This document shows, one piece after another, positions 49,182-58,773 of a stretch of 64,000 bases of DNA. Below the pieces are notes generated by a model, which was not told the origin of the DNA, did no database searches, and saw nothing but the letters and a program-made list of their open reading frames with translations. The position numbers and the translations under genes were made by a program. The stretch's first letter is position 1, and each line of letters starts with the position of its first letter. Source of the DNA: Pseudomonas oryzihabitans (GTDB lineage: Bacteria > Pseudomonadota > Gammaproteobacteria > Pseudomonadales > Pseudomonadaceae); the NCBI RefSeq assembly GCF_014522265.1, contig NZ_CP017024.1:1640001-1704000 (forward strand), in the 5' to 3' direction.

Positions 49182-50192
49182 TTAACGGTGGCAGGCCAGG
49201 GTGACCTGCCCGTCGGCCTGGGTAAGGCCGAGCCAGGTGGTCCAGCCCAGGCGACAGGGGCTGACGGCGCCGAGCCGCCATTCGCGCAACTCGTCCCGGC
49301 GCAGGTGCAGGCGCAGGTCGTAGTCCAGCTGGTCGCGCAGGATGAAGCGCAGCAGGGCGCGCAGGGCGGCGTGCTGGGCGCCGGCGGGCAGGAAGGCGTG
49401 GAAGGCGTCCCAGTCCAGCTCCAGCAGGTGCAGCCGGAACTTGCCGCCCCGATCGCGCACCTGCACGCCCAGTACCGCCGCCTCGCCGAGGCGGGCGTTG
49501 GCCCCGCCGAGCCGGGACTGCTGCTCGGCGGGGATGGCCACTGCGCGCTCCAGGCACTGCTCCAGGCGTAGCGCGGGCTGTGCGAAGTAGTAGCGCAGCA
49601 CCGCCTCGATTAGCGCCGCCGAGTGCACCTTGAGGCTGAGCAGGCCGAGATAGGGCAAGAGGCGCTTCCAGTTCAGCTCCGGCGCCTGGCGCAGGCTGTT
49701 GTCGCCCAGACCGATGAGGCTGAACAGCCGCACCGACAGCTCATCGCGCGCGCCCTTGCGGAAGCGGGCGTGATAGCGGTACTTGCGCCATATCGGCAGC
49801 AGCAGCCGATGCAGTCGGTGGTTGAAGAGGTCGAGGAAGTCACGCGTGGTGCTGCCCTGCATGCCGTCGCTGAGTGCCTGTTCGCTGTAGAAGGCCGGCA
49901 GCGGCGAGCCACTGCCCATCAAGGCGCCCAGGTTGAGTTGCAGGCGTGCCCGCAGGCCATCGGTGTCCTCGATGAATTCCAGGCGCTCGATATCGCTACC
50001 GGGAAAGGCCAGGCTGGGGTTGGCGTGGAACTCCAGCCGCTCATAGAGCTGCTCTTCGGAAAGCACCGGCACCAGGCGGTGCAATTGCAGGAGCACCTGT
50101 CCAATCCCCTGGAACAGCGAGTACTCGCGAATGTCGCGACACAGCGCCGAGCGATTCAGATCAGCGGCTGCTGACCTATACGCGGTGTCCAT
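49182..50192 (-). CDS. tssG: TssG baseplate protein
   Basis: 336 residues. It overlaps the end of tssF by 37 bases. The typical RLEFIEDTDGLRARLQLNLGALMGSGSPLPAFYSE and FLDLFNHRLHRLLLPIWRKYR blocks are present. It forms the baseplate wedge with TssF and TssE. Confidence 0.94.
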   Translation of the reverse strand: MDTAYRSAAADLNRSALCRDIREYSLFQGIGQVLLQLHRLVPVLSEEQLYERLEFHANPSLAFPGSDIERLEFIEDTDGLRARLQLNLGALMGSGSPLPAFYSEQALSDGMQGSTTRDFLDLFNHRLHRLLLPIWRKYRYHARFRKGARDELSVRLFSLIGLGDNSLRQAPELNWKRLLPYLGLLSLKVHSAALIEAVLRYYFAQPALRLEQCLERAVAIPAEQQSRLGGANARLGEAAVLGVQVRDRGGKFRLHLLELDWDAFHAFLPAGAQHAALRALLRFILRDQLDYDLRLHLRRDELREWRLGAVSPCRLGWTTWLGLTQADGQVTLACHR

Positions 50193-51940
50193 AGATACAC
50201 CTCTCCCTGCAGGCTGCGAACGCTGAGTTGATGGAAGGAGTTAAGGCTGGCGTAGAGCGCGAAGAACTCATTGAGCACGCTGGCGAACAGGTACAGCTCG
50301 CCTTCGCTGCGAAAGCCACTGGCATCCATGTCCAATTGGGTGGCTATGCCGCGGATCGGCAGGCCGCGGTAGAGACGATCCACCGGGCGATGGGTGATGC
50401 TCCGCAGTGCGGCCAGGCGCTGGCGGCTGACGCGCTCAGCCTGGCGGTCGTGGTGGCGGGGCAGGTCGTAGCTGGCCAGTACCGTGCGCAGCGCCGCCAC
50501 GTCGGTGAGCGACAGATAGTTGAGCGACAGATTGGATACCAGCTGCCACAGCCGGTCGCCGGACAGCACCGGCGCATGGCTGGCGGTCGGTGTGGCTAGA
50601 TTGCGAAAGGCCAGTCCGCCCGGGGTGTTTTCGGTGGGCAGGCACAGATCGCCAGCGCGCAGGCGCTGGGGCAGATTCTGGTTGGTACAGGTCAGCTCGA
50701 TGGAGAGCGTGTCCTGAGCGGTACCCGGATCGCCAAAGGCCAGATAGGTGTCGATGCCGCTGTGCAGCAGGGCGCTGCGCTGGCGTACGGCATAGTGCGG
50801 CCGGCGGCCCTTGCCGCCGAAGTTCAGGTCGTGGGCGAAGGACTCGAAGGGCAAATAGTCGCGATGGCCCAGGCCACCTGGTTGCCAGCCAGTCACCCGC
50901 TCCACGGCAAAGACACCCAGATGTTCGCGCCCGTGTCCGGCTGGAAACAGTGGATATTCATCGCGCTTGCCGTCGAGGCGGATCGGTAGGGCGTCATGGC
51001 CGAACAGATTGACCACCGGGACGCAGTGCAGCCGAAGATTGTCACGCGTGGGCAGGCGCGGTTGCCGGGCGATTCTGGTGATGTCGAAGCGCAACTCGAG
51101 CCCGCGGGTCTGGCGGTGCACCCGCTCTCCCAATGCCTGCAGCCTCGTCAGTCCCTGAATCGAGACGAAGAGAAATTTCTCCGGGAAGGCGAAATATTCC
51201 TGCAGGTGGCGATAGCCGCGAAAGGCGTTGGGCGGATAGGGCAGCAGCGCCTCGTCTTCGCCGAAACCCAGCGGTTGGACCTGGTCGCAGGTAAGAGATA
51301 CCAGGTGCTCGCGGCCTTGGTCGTCAGTCAGCGGCTGGCCGCCGGCGTCCAGCGGCACCAGGCTTAGACCGGCCAGGTTGTGCAGCAGCGCGAGATAAAG
51401 ATCCTGGCTGAGCGTGGGGTCGCCAGCCAGGTGCAGCGGCAGCTGACGCAGGTCCAGCGCGTCCAGGGTGCCATTGCCGGTGATTTTCAGGCGCAGTGTG
51501 AGGCGCGCCCCGCTTCCCTGCTGGGCGAGACTCAGCTCATCCACCCGTAACGGCTGGATGTCGGTGGCGAAGCAGGTACGAAAGCGGCAACTGACCTCGT
51601 CCAGCGGCCGGGACTCCACTTCCGTTCCATGTGGAACCTCGATCGCTGCATCTGGTGCAGGCAGGGGATCGAATTCGAGGATGGCGCAGCTCGGCAGGGG
51701 CCGCAGATAGTGCGGCCAGAGCAGGTTGAGCAGCGAATGGGTCAACTCCGGCAATTCGTCATCGAGTTTCTGCCGCAGCCGACCGGTAAGGAAGGCAAAG
51801 CCTTCCAGCAGGCGTTCGACATCCGGATCCTGACCACCCTGACCGAGAAAGGGCGCCAGGGCGGGATTGCGTTCGGCGAAGCGCACGCCCAGTTGGCGCA
51901 ACTCTGCCAGTTCGCTCTGATAGTAGTGATTGAAGGACAT
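50156..51940 (-). CDS. tssF: TssF baseplate protein
   Basis: 594 residues from the ATG at 51940 (MSFNHYYQSELAELRQLG), the standard start; the frame is open 13 codons further. FAERNPALAPFLGQGGQDPDVERLLEGFAFLTGRLRQKLDDELPEL is the family signature. Contains the second parS-like sequence. Confidence 0.95.
   Translation of the reverse strand: MSFNHYYQSELAELRQLGVRFAERNPALAPFLGQGGQDPDVERLLEGFAFLTGRLRQKLDDELPELTHSLLNLLWPHYLRPLPSCAILEFDPLPAPDAAIEVPHGTEVESRPLDEVSCRFRTCFATDIQPLRVDELSLAQQGSGARLTLRLKITGNGTLDALDLRQLPLHLAGDPTLSQDLYLALLHNLAGLSLVPLDAGGQPLTDDQGREHLVSLTCDQVQPLGFGEDEALLPYPPNAFRGYRHLQEYFAFPEKFLFVSIQGLTRLQALGERVHRQTRGLELRFDITRIARQPRLPTRDNLRLHCVPVVNLFGHDALPIRLDGKRDEYPLFPAGHGREHLGVFAVERVTGWQPGGLGHRDYLPFESFAHDLNFGGKGRRPHYAVRQRSALLHSGIDTYLAFGDPGTAQDTLSIELTCTNQNLPQRLRAGDLCLPTENTPGGLAFRNLATPTASHAPVLSGDRLWQLVSNLSLNYLSLTDVAALRTVLASYDLPRHHDRQAERVSRQRLAALRSITHRPVDRLYRGLPIRGIATQLDMDASGFRSEGELYLFASVLNEFFALYASLNSFHQLSVRSLQGEVYLWTPRIGQQPLI
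51624..51637. other. Second parS-like sequence
   Basis: GTTCCATGTGGAAC inside tssF, one base from the Pseudomonas parS core GTTCCACGTGGAAC. The mismatch breaks the central CpG, so it may be a weak or decayed site. Confidence 0.45.
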
Positions 51941-51944
51941 GCGC

Positions 51945-52349
51945 CTATCCTTGGCTGACCTTGACCTGACCGCTGCCATCCAGGCTGGCGGTGAATCTGA
52001 TGGGGCGTCGCTGACCCTCGATCTCGAGCTGACCTTCCAGCGCGAAGGCCAGGGTCGTGCCCTCGCGTGGCAACGGCAGCACCTTCACCCCGGACAAGCG
52101 CGGCTCGTAGGTGGCGACGAAGCCCTCGATGGCCAGGCGCGCGCGCTGTAGCGAGTCGTGCAGCGACAACCGCAAATCATTGAGATCGGGCAGTCCGTAG
52201 TCCGCCTGGATGGGAACGCTGCCGGCACGGGTGCTGAGCATCTTGGCCAGGTGAACGGCCACCGAGGCGCCCAGGGTGTCGGCGGACGAGCTCCGCTTGG
52301 GTGCGGTCCCCGTTCCGGCCAGGCGTTCGAACAGACTGCCGTCGCTCAT
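51945..52349 (-). CDS. tssE: TssE gp25-like baseplate protein
   Basis: 134 residues with the gp25 pattern VAVHLAKMLSTRAGSVPIQADYGLPDLNDL and a C-terminal beta-sheet. It starts sheath assembly on the baseplate. Intervals to tssC (6 bases) and tssF (4 bases) are minimal. Confidence 0.94.
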   Translation of the reverse strand: MSDGSLFERLAGTGTAPKRSSSADTLGASVAVHLAKMLSTRAGSVPIQADYGLPDLNDLRLSLHDSLQRARLAIEGFVATYEPRLSGVKVLPLPREGTTLAFALEGQLEIEGQRRPIRFTASLDGSGQVKVSQG

Positions 52350-52355
52350 GGCCCG

Positions 52356-53834
52356 TTACTCCTTGTCCAGCTTGCCGACCAGCGACAGGGTGAAATCGGC
52401 GCCCTGGTACTTGAAGTGCGGGCGTACGCTCAGGCCCACGCGAAACCAGCCCGGATTACCCTCGACATCGCTGACGCGGATGCTGGCCGAGCGCAGCGGC
52501 CGGCGTCCGCGCACCTCGGCGCTGGGGTTCTCCTGATCGGCAACGAACTGGCGAATCCACTTGTTGAGCTCCAGCTCGAGGTCGGTGCGCTCCTTGGTGC
52601 CACCCAGCTGCTCGCGCTGCAGCACCTTGAGGTAGTGCGCCAGGCGACTGACGATGAACAGATAGGGCAGCTGGGTGCCGAGCTTGTAGTTCAGCTCGGC
52701 CGCCCGACCTTCTTCGCTGTTGCCGTAGAACTTGGGTTTCTGCGTCGAGCAGGCGGAAAAGAAGGCGGCGTTGTCACTGCCCTTGCGCATGGTCAGGGCG
52801 ATGAAGCCGGCATCGGCCAGTTCGTATTCGCGCCGATCGGAGATCAATACCTCGGTGGGAATCTTGGTCTCGATCTCGCCCATGCTTTCGAAGTGGTGCA
52901 GCGGCAGGTCTTCTACCGCGCCACCGCTCTGCGGACCGACGATGTTCGGGCACCAGCGATACTTGGCGAAGCTGTGGGTCAGGCGGGTGGCGAAGGCGTA
53001 GGCGGTGTTGCCCCAGAGGTAGTGGCCATGGTTCTGGCTGACGTTTTCCCGATAGGCGAAGGTCTTGACCGGATTTTCTTCCGGATCGTAGGGGGTGCGC
53101 AGCAGGAAGCGCGGCAGGGTCAGGCCGACGTAGCGAGCGTCTTCCTGTTCGCGAAAGCTCTGCCATTTGGCGAATTGCGGGCCGTCGAAGTGATCCTTGA
53201 GGTCCTTGAGGTCGGGCAGGCCAGCGAAGCTCTCCAGGCCGAAGAAGCGCGGACCGGCGGCGGCGATGAAGGGGGCGTGGGCCATGGCGGAGACCGCTGC
53301 CACCTGTTGCAGGGTACGGATGTCCGGTGCGGTGGGATCGAAGTCGTAGTTGGCTATGATGGCGCCGACCGGCTCACCACCGAACTGGCCGAATTCGGCG
53401 GTATATACATGTTTGTAGAGGCCTGACTGGACGATGTCCGGCGAGTCTTCGAAGTCTTCCAGCAGAGCCTGCTTGGAGACGTTGAGCATCTCGATCTTGT
53501 TGTTTTCGCGGAAATCGGTGCGTTCCACCAGCAGGCGCAGGCCGCGCCAGGCCGCCTCCAGAGACTGGAACTCGGCATGGTGCAGGATCTCGTCGACCTG
53601 CCGGCTGAGCTTGTCGTCGATCTCGGCGATCATGCGATCGACCAGCGCCTTCTTCACCGGTTGCTGGGCGTTGTGCGGCTTGAGCAACTCCTCAATGAGG
53701 GCGGAGATGCCGCGCTTGGCCACACCATAGCCCTCGTCGTGCGGCGCGAGGCGGGTCTCGGCGATGATGCGGTCGAGGATGCCACGATCTTCGACGACGT
53801 CGGCAGTCGGTTGCTGGAGCAGGGTAGCGGTCAT
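52356..53834 (-). CDS. tssC: TssC large sheath subunit
   Basis: 492 residues, the usual size. It carries EAAWRGLRLLVERTDF, GPQFAKWQSFREQEDARYVGLTLPRFLLRTPYD and a C-terminal KLDKE. With TssB it forms the contractile sheath, which ClpV recycles. Confidence 0.97.
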   Translation of the reverse strand: MTATLLQQPTADVVEDRGILDRIIAETRLAPHDEGYGVAKRGISALIEELLKPHNAQQPVKKALVDRMIAEIDDKLSRQVDEILHHAEFQSLEAAWRGLRLLVERTDFRENNKIEMLNVSKQALLEDFEDSPDIVQSGLYKHVYTAEFGQFGGEPVGAIIANYDFDPTAPDIRTLQQVAAVSAMAHAPFIAAAGPRFFGLESFAGLPDLKDLKDHFDGPQFAKWQSFREQEDARYVGLTLPRFLLRTPYDPEENPVKTFAYRENVSQNHGHYLWGNTAYAFATRLTHSFAKYRWCPNIVGPQSGGAVEDLPLHHFESMGEIETKIPTEVLISDRREYELADAGFIALTMRKGSDNAAFFSACSTQKPKFYGNSEEGRAAELNYKLGTQLPYLFIVSRLAHYLKVLQREQLGGTKERTDLELELNKWIRQFVADQENPSAEVRGRRPLRSASIRVSDVEGNPGWFRVGLSVRPHFKYQGADFTLSLVGKLDKE

Positions 53835-53848
53835 GGTGGTCTTCCTGA

Positions 53849-54343
53849 TCAGACGTCTTGATTCGGCAGGCCGAGTTCGCCGAGCACCGTGGCCCGAGCG
53901 ACCGGATCGGCGAGCACCTGTTCGATCGCCTTGCGGAAGGCCGGAGCGTTGCCGAGCGGACCCTTGAGGGCCACCAGGGCGTCACGCAGATCCATCAGCT
54001 GCTTGAGTTCCGGAACCTGCTGCACCAGCCGCGCCGGACTGAAATCGGCCATGGCCTTGAGGTCGAGCTGGACAGCCAGGTCGTCCTGGCTGCCGTCCTG
54101 CAGGCGATTGGGTACCGCCAGGGTCAGGCCCAGCTGCTGCTTGGCCATGACCTCGTCGAAGTTGTCCTTGTCGACGGCCACCGGCTTGCGATCTTCGAGC
54201 TTGCGGTCGTCGATGCGCTGGGTGAAGTCGCCCAGTACCATGAGCTTGAGGGGCAACTCGAGTTCTTCCTCGGTGCCGCCGCTGGCGGGTCGAACCGTGA
54301 CGTTGATGCGTTCTTTCAGGGCAACCGAGCCTTCTTTGGCCAT
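53849..54343 (-). CDS. tssB: TssB small sheath subunit
   Basis: 164 residues from the ATG at 54343 with AAGGAGAAAC upstream; a longer open frame exists but this is the standard TssB start (MAKEGSVALKERINVT). ELPLKLMVLGDFT and the C-terminal helix that binds TssC are present. Confidence 0.96.
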   Translation of the reverse strand: MAKEGSVALKERINVTVRPASGGTEEELELPLKLMVLGDFTQRIDDRKLEDRKPVAVDKDNFDEVMAKQQLGLTLAVPNRLQDGSQDDLAVQLDLKAMADFSPARLVQQVPELKQLMDLRDALVALKGPLGNAPAFRKAIEQVLADPVARATVLGELGLPNQDV

Positions 54344-54372
54344 GTGTTTCTCCTTGGGTGCGAGGTCGAGCC

Positions 54373-55908
54373 TCAGTCGAGAGCCGCTTCGAGATCGAGG
54401 CGGCAGAGTCGCGGACGCAGCTGTTGCAGCTGCGCCCGGCTGTCGGCGGTGGCGGGGAGGGCTTCCAGGCACTGGCGCCGGGCCTGGAGGATTTCCAGCG
54501 CCAGCTGCGGCTCCCAACGTCCCAGCAAGGCGCCATGTTCGGCATCCAGCTCGACGAGCTGGAGGTGCGCCAGTTCGAATTGGCGGGCCTGGATGAGCAG
54601 CCGGACGCTGGTCAGGTCCCACAGCAGGCGCTGGCGTTCGCCCTGGGCGCTGCGGCGGCCCTGCTGCAGGTGGCGCACGGCGCTTTTGAGGCCGCTTGCG
54701 CGCAATTCCACCAGGGCTTTGGCCAGGGCGTCGCCCCAGGCATCCTGGCGCGCCTCGCTTGAGGCAGCGGCGGGTTGCGCCGCCTTTGTCGCCAGGCCGG
54801 ACAGCCAGAGTCGGGTCTGGGCATCGGCAAAGGGTTGGCCGTCGTGAAAGGCCAGGGCTTCGATGCCTGGCAGACGCTCCAGCAGCAGCTCCAGAGGCCA
54901 CTCGATTTCTCGGCAGGCCGCCTCGACACCCAGGGTCTGCAGGCACTCCCAGGCCAGTCGCTGGCCATCCAGCCAGAAAGGTGCCCGTGTCAGACTGACC
55001 TCCAGCTCGCCGAGCAGCAGGGCAAAGTCGCCCGCGGCCTGGCGTTCCTGGAAATATCTCAGACGATCCGCCGGCAGGCCGCGCAGGCCGGTGACACCCT
55101 GGGCATCATGGGCGGGCAGGCTGTCGATGCCGCTCCACAACAAGGCGCGATTCAGCCGCAGGGCGCGGTAATTTCCGATCCGCTGGCGTAGCCACCAGCT
55201 GCTGAGCGTGCGGGCGCCTTCCTGTAGCTGGCGCAGCAGGCGGTGGGCGTCCTTGTCCGACTCCGGCGGGCCCTGGAGTGCCTGAGCGGTCGCGGCCGGC
55301 GTGGGCGGGAGCGCCGCGGTGGCCGATTCCACCGGAGTGGTGGACTGGACCTGACGACGCCGTTGTTCGTCCAGGCGGCGCACCAACGGCAGCAGCAGCG
55401 GGGCGGCTTCATGCAGGCGTGGCTGGAGTAAGGCTTCCAGCTGGCCGAGCTGGAGACTGAAGGTCTGGAGCCAGGACGCTTCCAGGGTAGTCAGGGTGAT
55501 GGTATCGAAGACACCTTCCAGGCGGAGCTGGAGCCACCCGAGAGCCGCTGCACGGGTACGTTCCTTACGAGGATGAAGATCGTCCCAGTGGGCTTCCAAG
55601 AGTCGCTCAAGCAGAGCCAGACCGGCCTCCAGACCAGTCCAGCTCCGAGTGCAGTACAGGGCCCAGGTCAGCCAGGCAGCGACGCGCAGATCCTTGGAGT
55701 GCTCCCGCAGAAAAATGGTCGCCTGCTCGGCCGTGGAGTTCCAATCCGGTGTGATGTCGCGATGCAATGTCTGGGTGTTCTGGCAGACCGCTTCAAGTCG
55801 CTCGAACTCGGGGCTATAGCGGCTATCTTCCCCGGCGAAGTTGTCCTCAGCAATGGGGTGATCGGCGACCGCTATAAAACGCTGGGCGAGTGAAGATATT
55901 AAAGTCAT
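54373..55908 (-). CDS. tssA: TssA, ImpA-type
   Basis: 511 residues. The ImpA N-terminal domain (about 8-120: YSPEFERLEAVCQ, WLTWALYCTRSWTGLEAGLALLERLLEAHWDDLHPR) and a C-terminal VasJ-type domain make this the long form that caps the baseplate during tube polymerisation. First gene of the operon; its promoter must lie in the AT-rich region upstream. Confidence 0.94.
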   Translation of the reverse strand: MTLISSLAQRFIAVADHPIAEDNFAGEDSRYSPEFERLEAVCQNTQTLHRDITPDWNSTAEQATIFLREHSKDLRVAAWLTWALYCTRSWTGLEAGLALLERLLEAHWDDLHPRKERTRAAALGWLQLRLEGVFDTITLTTLEASWLQTFSLQLGQLEALLQPRLHEAAPLLLPLVRRLDEQRRRQVQSTTPVESATAALPPTPAATAQALQGPPESDKDAHRLLRQLQEGARTLSSWWLRQRIGNYRALRLNRALLWSGIDSLPAHDAQGVTGLRGLPADRLRYFQERQAAGDFALLLGELEVSLTRAPFWLDGQRLAWECLQTLGVEAACREIEWPLELLLERLPGIEALAFHDGQPFADAQTRLWLSGLATKAAQPAAASSEARQDAWGDALAKALVELRASGLKSAVRHLQQGRRSAQGERQRLLWDLTSVRLLIQARQFELAHLQLVELDAEHGALLGRWEPQLALEILQARRQCLEALPATADSRAQLQQLRPRLCRLDLEAALD

Positions 55909-56246
55909 CCATGACCTCGTGGGGTTTGAAGTTCTATTCCTTGAACTTCCTGAGACGGAAATTACTGGAGCGGTTTTCGTCCGATGCTGGGAAGCTAATG
56001 GCTCAGCATGTTTGAGATGTGCATCCTAGAGCGGTTTATTTGGATTTGGTAGTAAAAATTTGTGACCGGAAGCTGATTTTTACTGCCGAGTGTTGAATAA
56101 AAAATAAGCTTATTTGATGGGGTGACAAAAATTGTCAAATTCAAACCCGAGCAACTGACGATCATCGTCAGTTCTAAGTGGGTAATAGTTTGAGAGTTAT
56201 AAAGTTAGTCTTTAGTGTGGTCGGAAGTTGCTGATTTATGAAGGTA
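55909..56246. promoter_or_regulatory. T6SS operon upstream region with three stacked palindromes
   Basis: 338 AT-rich bases between tssA and radC with no gene. AAATAAGCTTATTT at 56102-56115, TGACAA-AAA-TTGTCA at 56123-56137 and AACTGACGAT-C-ATCGTCAGTT at 56153-56173 are perfect inverted repeats in a 72-base stretch. They could be operators for the T6SS promoter, or the third a terminator stem for radC, though it lacks a T-tract. I found no convincing -24/-12 element. Confidence 0.6.
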
Positions 56247-56920
56247 TTAAAGCCAGCCATATTCCGCCATCGACAGCGGCTCCCCATCCCCCACGATGAA
56301 GTGATCCAGCACCCGCACATCGACCAGCGCCAGGGCGTCCTTCAGGCGGGTGGTGAGCAGGCGGTCGGCCTGGCTGGGTTCGGCGATGCCGGAGGGGTGG
56401 TTGTGGGTGAGGATGACGGCGGCGGCGTTGTGGGCGAGGGCGCGCTTGACCACCTGGCGGGGTAGACGCTGGCACCGTCGATGGTGCCGTGGAACAGGGC
56501 TTCGAAGGCCAGCACCCGGTGGCGGGTGTCGAGGAACAGGCAGGCGAAGATTTCGTGGGGTTCGTGGCGCAGACGCGCCTTTAAATAGTCGCGGACCTGC
56601 TGGGGGCTTTCCAGCGCCGAGTCGCGCCTGAGCCCTTCGGCCAGGTGGCGGCGGCCCATTTCCAGCACCGCTTGCAGCTGGCTGTACTTGGCCGGGCCGA
56701 GGCCGAGGTGGGCGCTGAAGGCGGCGAGGTCGGCTTCCAGCAGGGCCCTCAGGCTGCCGAATTCCCCAAGCAGCTGGCGGGCGAGGTCCACCGCGCTTTT
56801 GCCAGCCACGCCGGTGCGTAGAAAAATCGCCAGCAGTTCGGCGTCGGTGAGGGCCTGGGCGCCCTGTGCCAGCAGTTTCTCCCGCGGCCGTTCCTGGGCC
56901 GGCCAATCCTTGATGCTCAT
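56247..56920 (-). pseudogene. radC: RadC/JAB-domain protein, frame broken by one base
   Basis: From the ATG at 56920 the UPF0758 N-terminal helix-hairpin-helix part is intact ([30 protein letters not shown]). The frame fails after [10 protein letters not shown] at the GGGG run 56459-56462; one added base gives [32 protein letters not shown], the JAMM metal site (HNHPSG...D), and the end [15 protein letters not shown]. About 224 residues after repair. Despite the name, a DNA-repair role is not supported in current work. Confidence 0.88.
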
Positions 56921-57056
56921 GGGGCGCTCCCTGTCTGGCGGGGCGCCTGCGTCCTGCAGGCGCTGTGCTATCTTAACCGGATCATTCGCGGGTGCGCGCA
57001 GGCCTCGATTGGCCGTGCGATGCCCGTTCTAGACAGTTCGAGAACGGAAAGGCTAT

Positions 57057-58280
57057 ATGCAGCGGCTCCATCGTAAACGCATCGTGCTGGGCGTCGGAGG
57101 TGGCATCGCCGCTTACAAGAGCGCCGAGCTGGTGCGCCGCCTCAAGGATCAGGGTGCCGAGGTGCGGGTGGTACTGACCCGCGGCGGACGCGAATTCATC
57201 ACGCCGCTGACCCTCCAGGCACTGTCGGGTCTACCGGTGCATCTTGATCTGCTGGACCCGGCCGCCGAAGCGGCCATGGGGCATATCGAGCTGGCCCGCT
57301 GGGCCGATCTGGTGCTGGTCGCGCCGGCCACCGCCGATGTCATGGCGCGCCTGGCCCAGGGCGTGGCGGACGATCTACTCACCACCTTAGTGCTGGCCAC
57401 CGATGCCCGGGTCGCCCTGGCACCGGCCATGAACCAGGCCATGTGGCGCGATCCGGCCACCCAGGCCAATGCGGAGCTCCTGCGCAGCCGTGGCATCAAG
57501 CTGTTCGGCCCGGCCAGCGGCAGCCAGGCCTGTGGCGACGTCGGCCCCGGCCGGATGCTGGAAGCCACCGACCTTGCCCAGCTCGCCGCCGACTGCTTCC
57601 AGCGCCTCGACCTGACCGGTCGCCATGTGGTCATCACCGCGGGCCCGACCCAGGAAAATATCGACCCGGTGCGCTACATCACCAACCATAGCTCCGGCCG
57701 CATGGGCTTCGCCCTGGCGGAAGCGGCGGCGGAGGCGGGCGCGCGCGTCAGCCTGGTGAGCGGCCCGGTGCATCTGCCAACCCCCGATCGCGTCGAGCGC
57801 ATCGACGTGATCAGCGCCCGCGACATGCTGGCCGCCTGCGAGGCGCTGATGCCCTGCGACGTGCTCATCGCCTCGGCGGCGGTGGCGGACTATCGCCCCG
57901 AGGTCATCGCGCCGCACAAGCTGAAGAAGGACCCCACCCGCGGTGACGGTCTCCTGCTGGAGCTGGTGCGCAACCCGGACATCCTCGCCACCCTGGCGGG
58001 GCGCCCGGATCGGCCCTTCAGCGTCGGCTTCGCCGCGGAAACCCAGAATCTGCTGGAGTACGCCCAGCGCAAGTTGCGCGACAAGAATCTCGACCTCATC
58101 GTCGCCAACGACGTGGCCAACCCGGCCATCGGCTTCAACAGCGAAGACAACGCGGTCACCGTGATCGACCGTGGCCTGCACGAGATCCGCTTCGAGCAGA
58201 CCAGCAAGGGCAAGATCGCCCGCCAGCTCATCGCCCTGATTTCCACCCATCTCAAAGATACCGCCCAGAACCATGCATAG
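57057..58280 (+). CDS. coaBC: Bifunctional CoaBC (Dfp), coenzyme A synthesis
   Basis: 407 residues. The FMN decarboxylase half (about 1-190) has the catalytic histidine in [19 protein letters not shown] and the cysteine in [12 protein letters not shown]. The ligase half (about 190-405) has [23 protein letters not shown] and [22 protein letters not shown]. It turns phosphopantothenate and cysteine into phosphopantetheine. The stop overlaps the dut start. Confidence 0.97.
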   Translation: MQRLHRKRIVLGVGGGIAAYKSAELVRRLKDQGAEVRVVLTRGGREFITPLTLQALSGLPVHLDLLDPAAEAAMGHIELARWADLVLVAPATADVMARLAQGVADDLLTTLVLATDARVALAPAMNQAMWRDPATQANAELLRSRGIKLFGPASGSQACGDVGPGRMLEATDLAQLAADCFQRLDLTGRHVVITAGPTQENIDPVRYITNHSSGRMGFALAEAAAEAGARVSLVSGPVHLPTPDRVERIDVISARDMLAACEALMPCDVLIASAAVADYRPEVIAPHKLKKDPTRGDGLLLELVRNPDILATLAGRPDRPFSVGFAAETQNLLEYAQRKLRDKNLDLIVANDVANPAIGFNSEDNAVTVIDRGLHEIRFEQTSKGKIARQLIALISTHLKDTAQNHA

Positions 58281-58728
58281 CCTTCAAGCCAAGATCCTCG
58301 ACCCGCGCCTGGGGCGCGATTTCCCGCTGCCGTCCTACGCCACCCCCGGTTCGGCCGGCCTCGACCTGCGCGCCATGCTGCAGGAGGATCTGGTGCTGGA
58401 GCCGGGACAGACCGTGCTGATTCCCACCGGGCTCGCCATCCATGTGGCCGATCCGTCGCTGGCGGCGCTGATCCTGCCGCGCTCGGGCCTGGGCCATAAG
58501 CACGGCATCGTGCTGGGCAACCTGGTTGGCCTGATCGACTCGGACTACCAGGGTGAGCTGATGGTCTCCTGCTGGAATCGCGGCCAGACCACCTTCACCG
58601 TGAGCGTGGGCGAACGTATCGCCCAACTGATGCTCGTACCTGTGGTCCAGGCGCACTTCGATATCGTCGACAGCTTTACCGAGACCGAGCGGGGCGCTGG
58701 CGGCTTCGGGCACTCCGGTACCCGCTGA
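58273..58728 (+). CDS. dut: Deoxyuridine triphosphatase
   Basis: 151 residues, all five trimeric dUTPase motifs: [40 protein letters not shown], and [12 protein letters not shown]. It removes dUTP and supplies dUMP for dTMP synthesis. Overlaps coaBC by 8 bases, the usual pairing. Confidence 0.97.
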   Translation: MHSLQAKILDPRLGRDFPLPSYATPGSAGLDLRAMLQEDLVLEPGQTVLIPTGLAIHVADPSLAALILPRSGLGHKHGIVLGNLVGLIDSDYQGELMVSCWNRGQTTFTVSVGERIAQLMLVPVVQAHFDIVDSFTETERGAGGFGHSGTR

Positions 58729-58773
58729 CGCCAGACACGCAAGACGCGCCGTGACATAAAGGAGAAGAACGGC

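Noticed and set aside
55909-56246. Sigma-54 -24/-12 promoter for tssA
   Set aside because: No GG-N10-GC element with acceptable flanks on the minus strand; left undefined although the operon encodes a sigma-54 activator.
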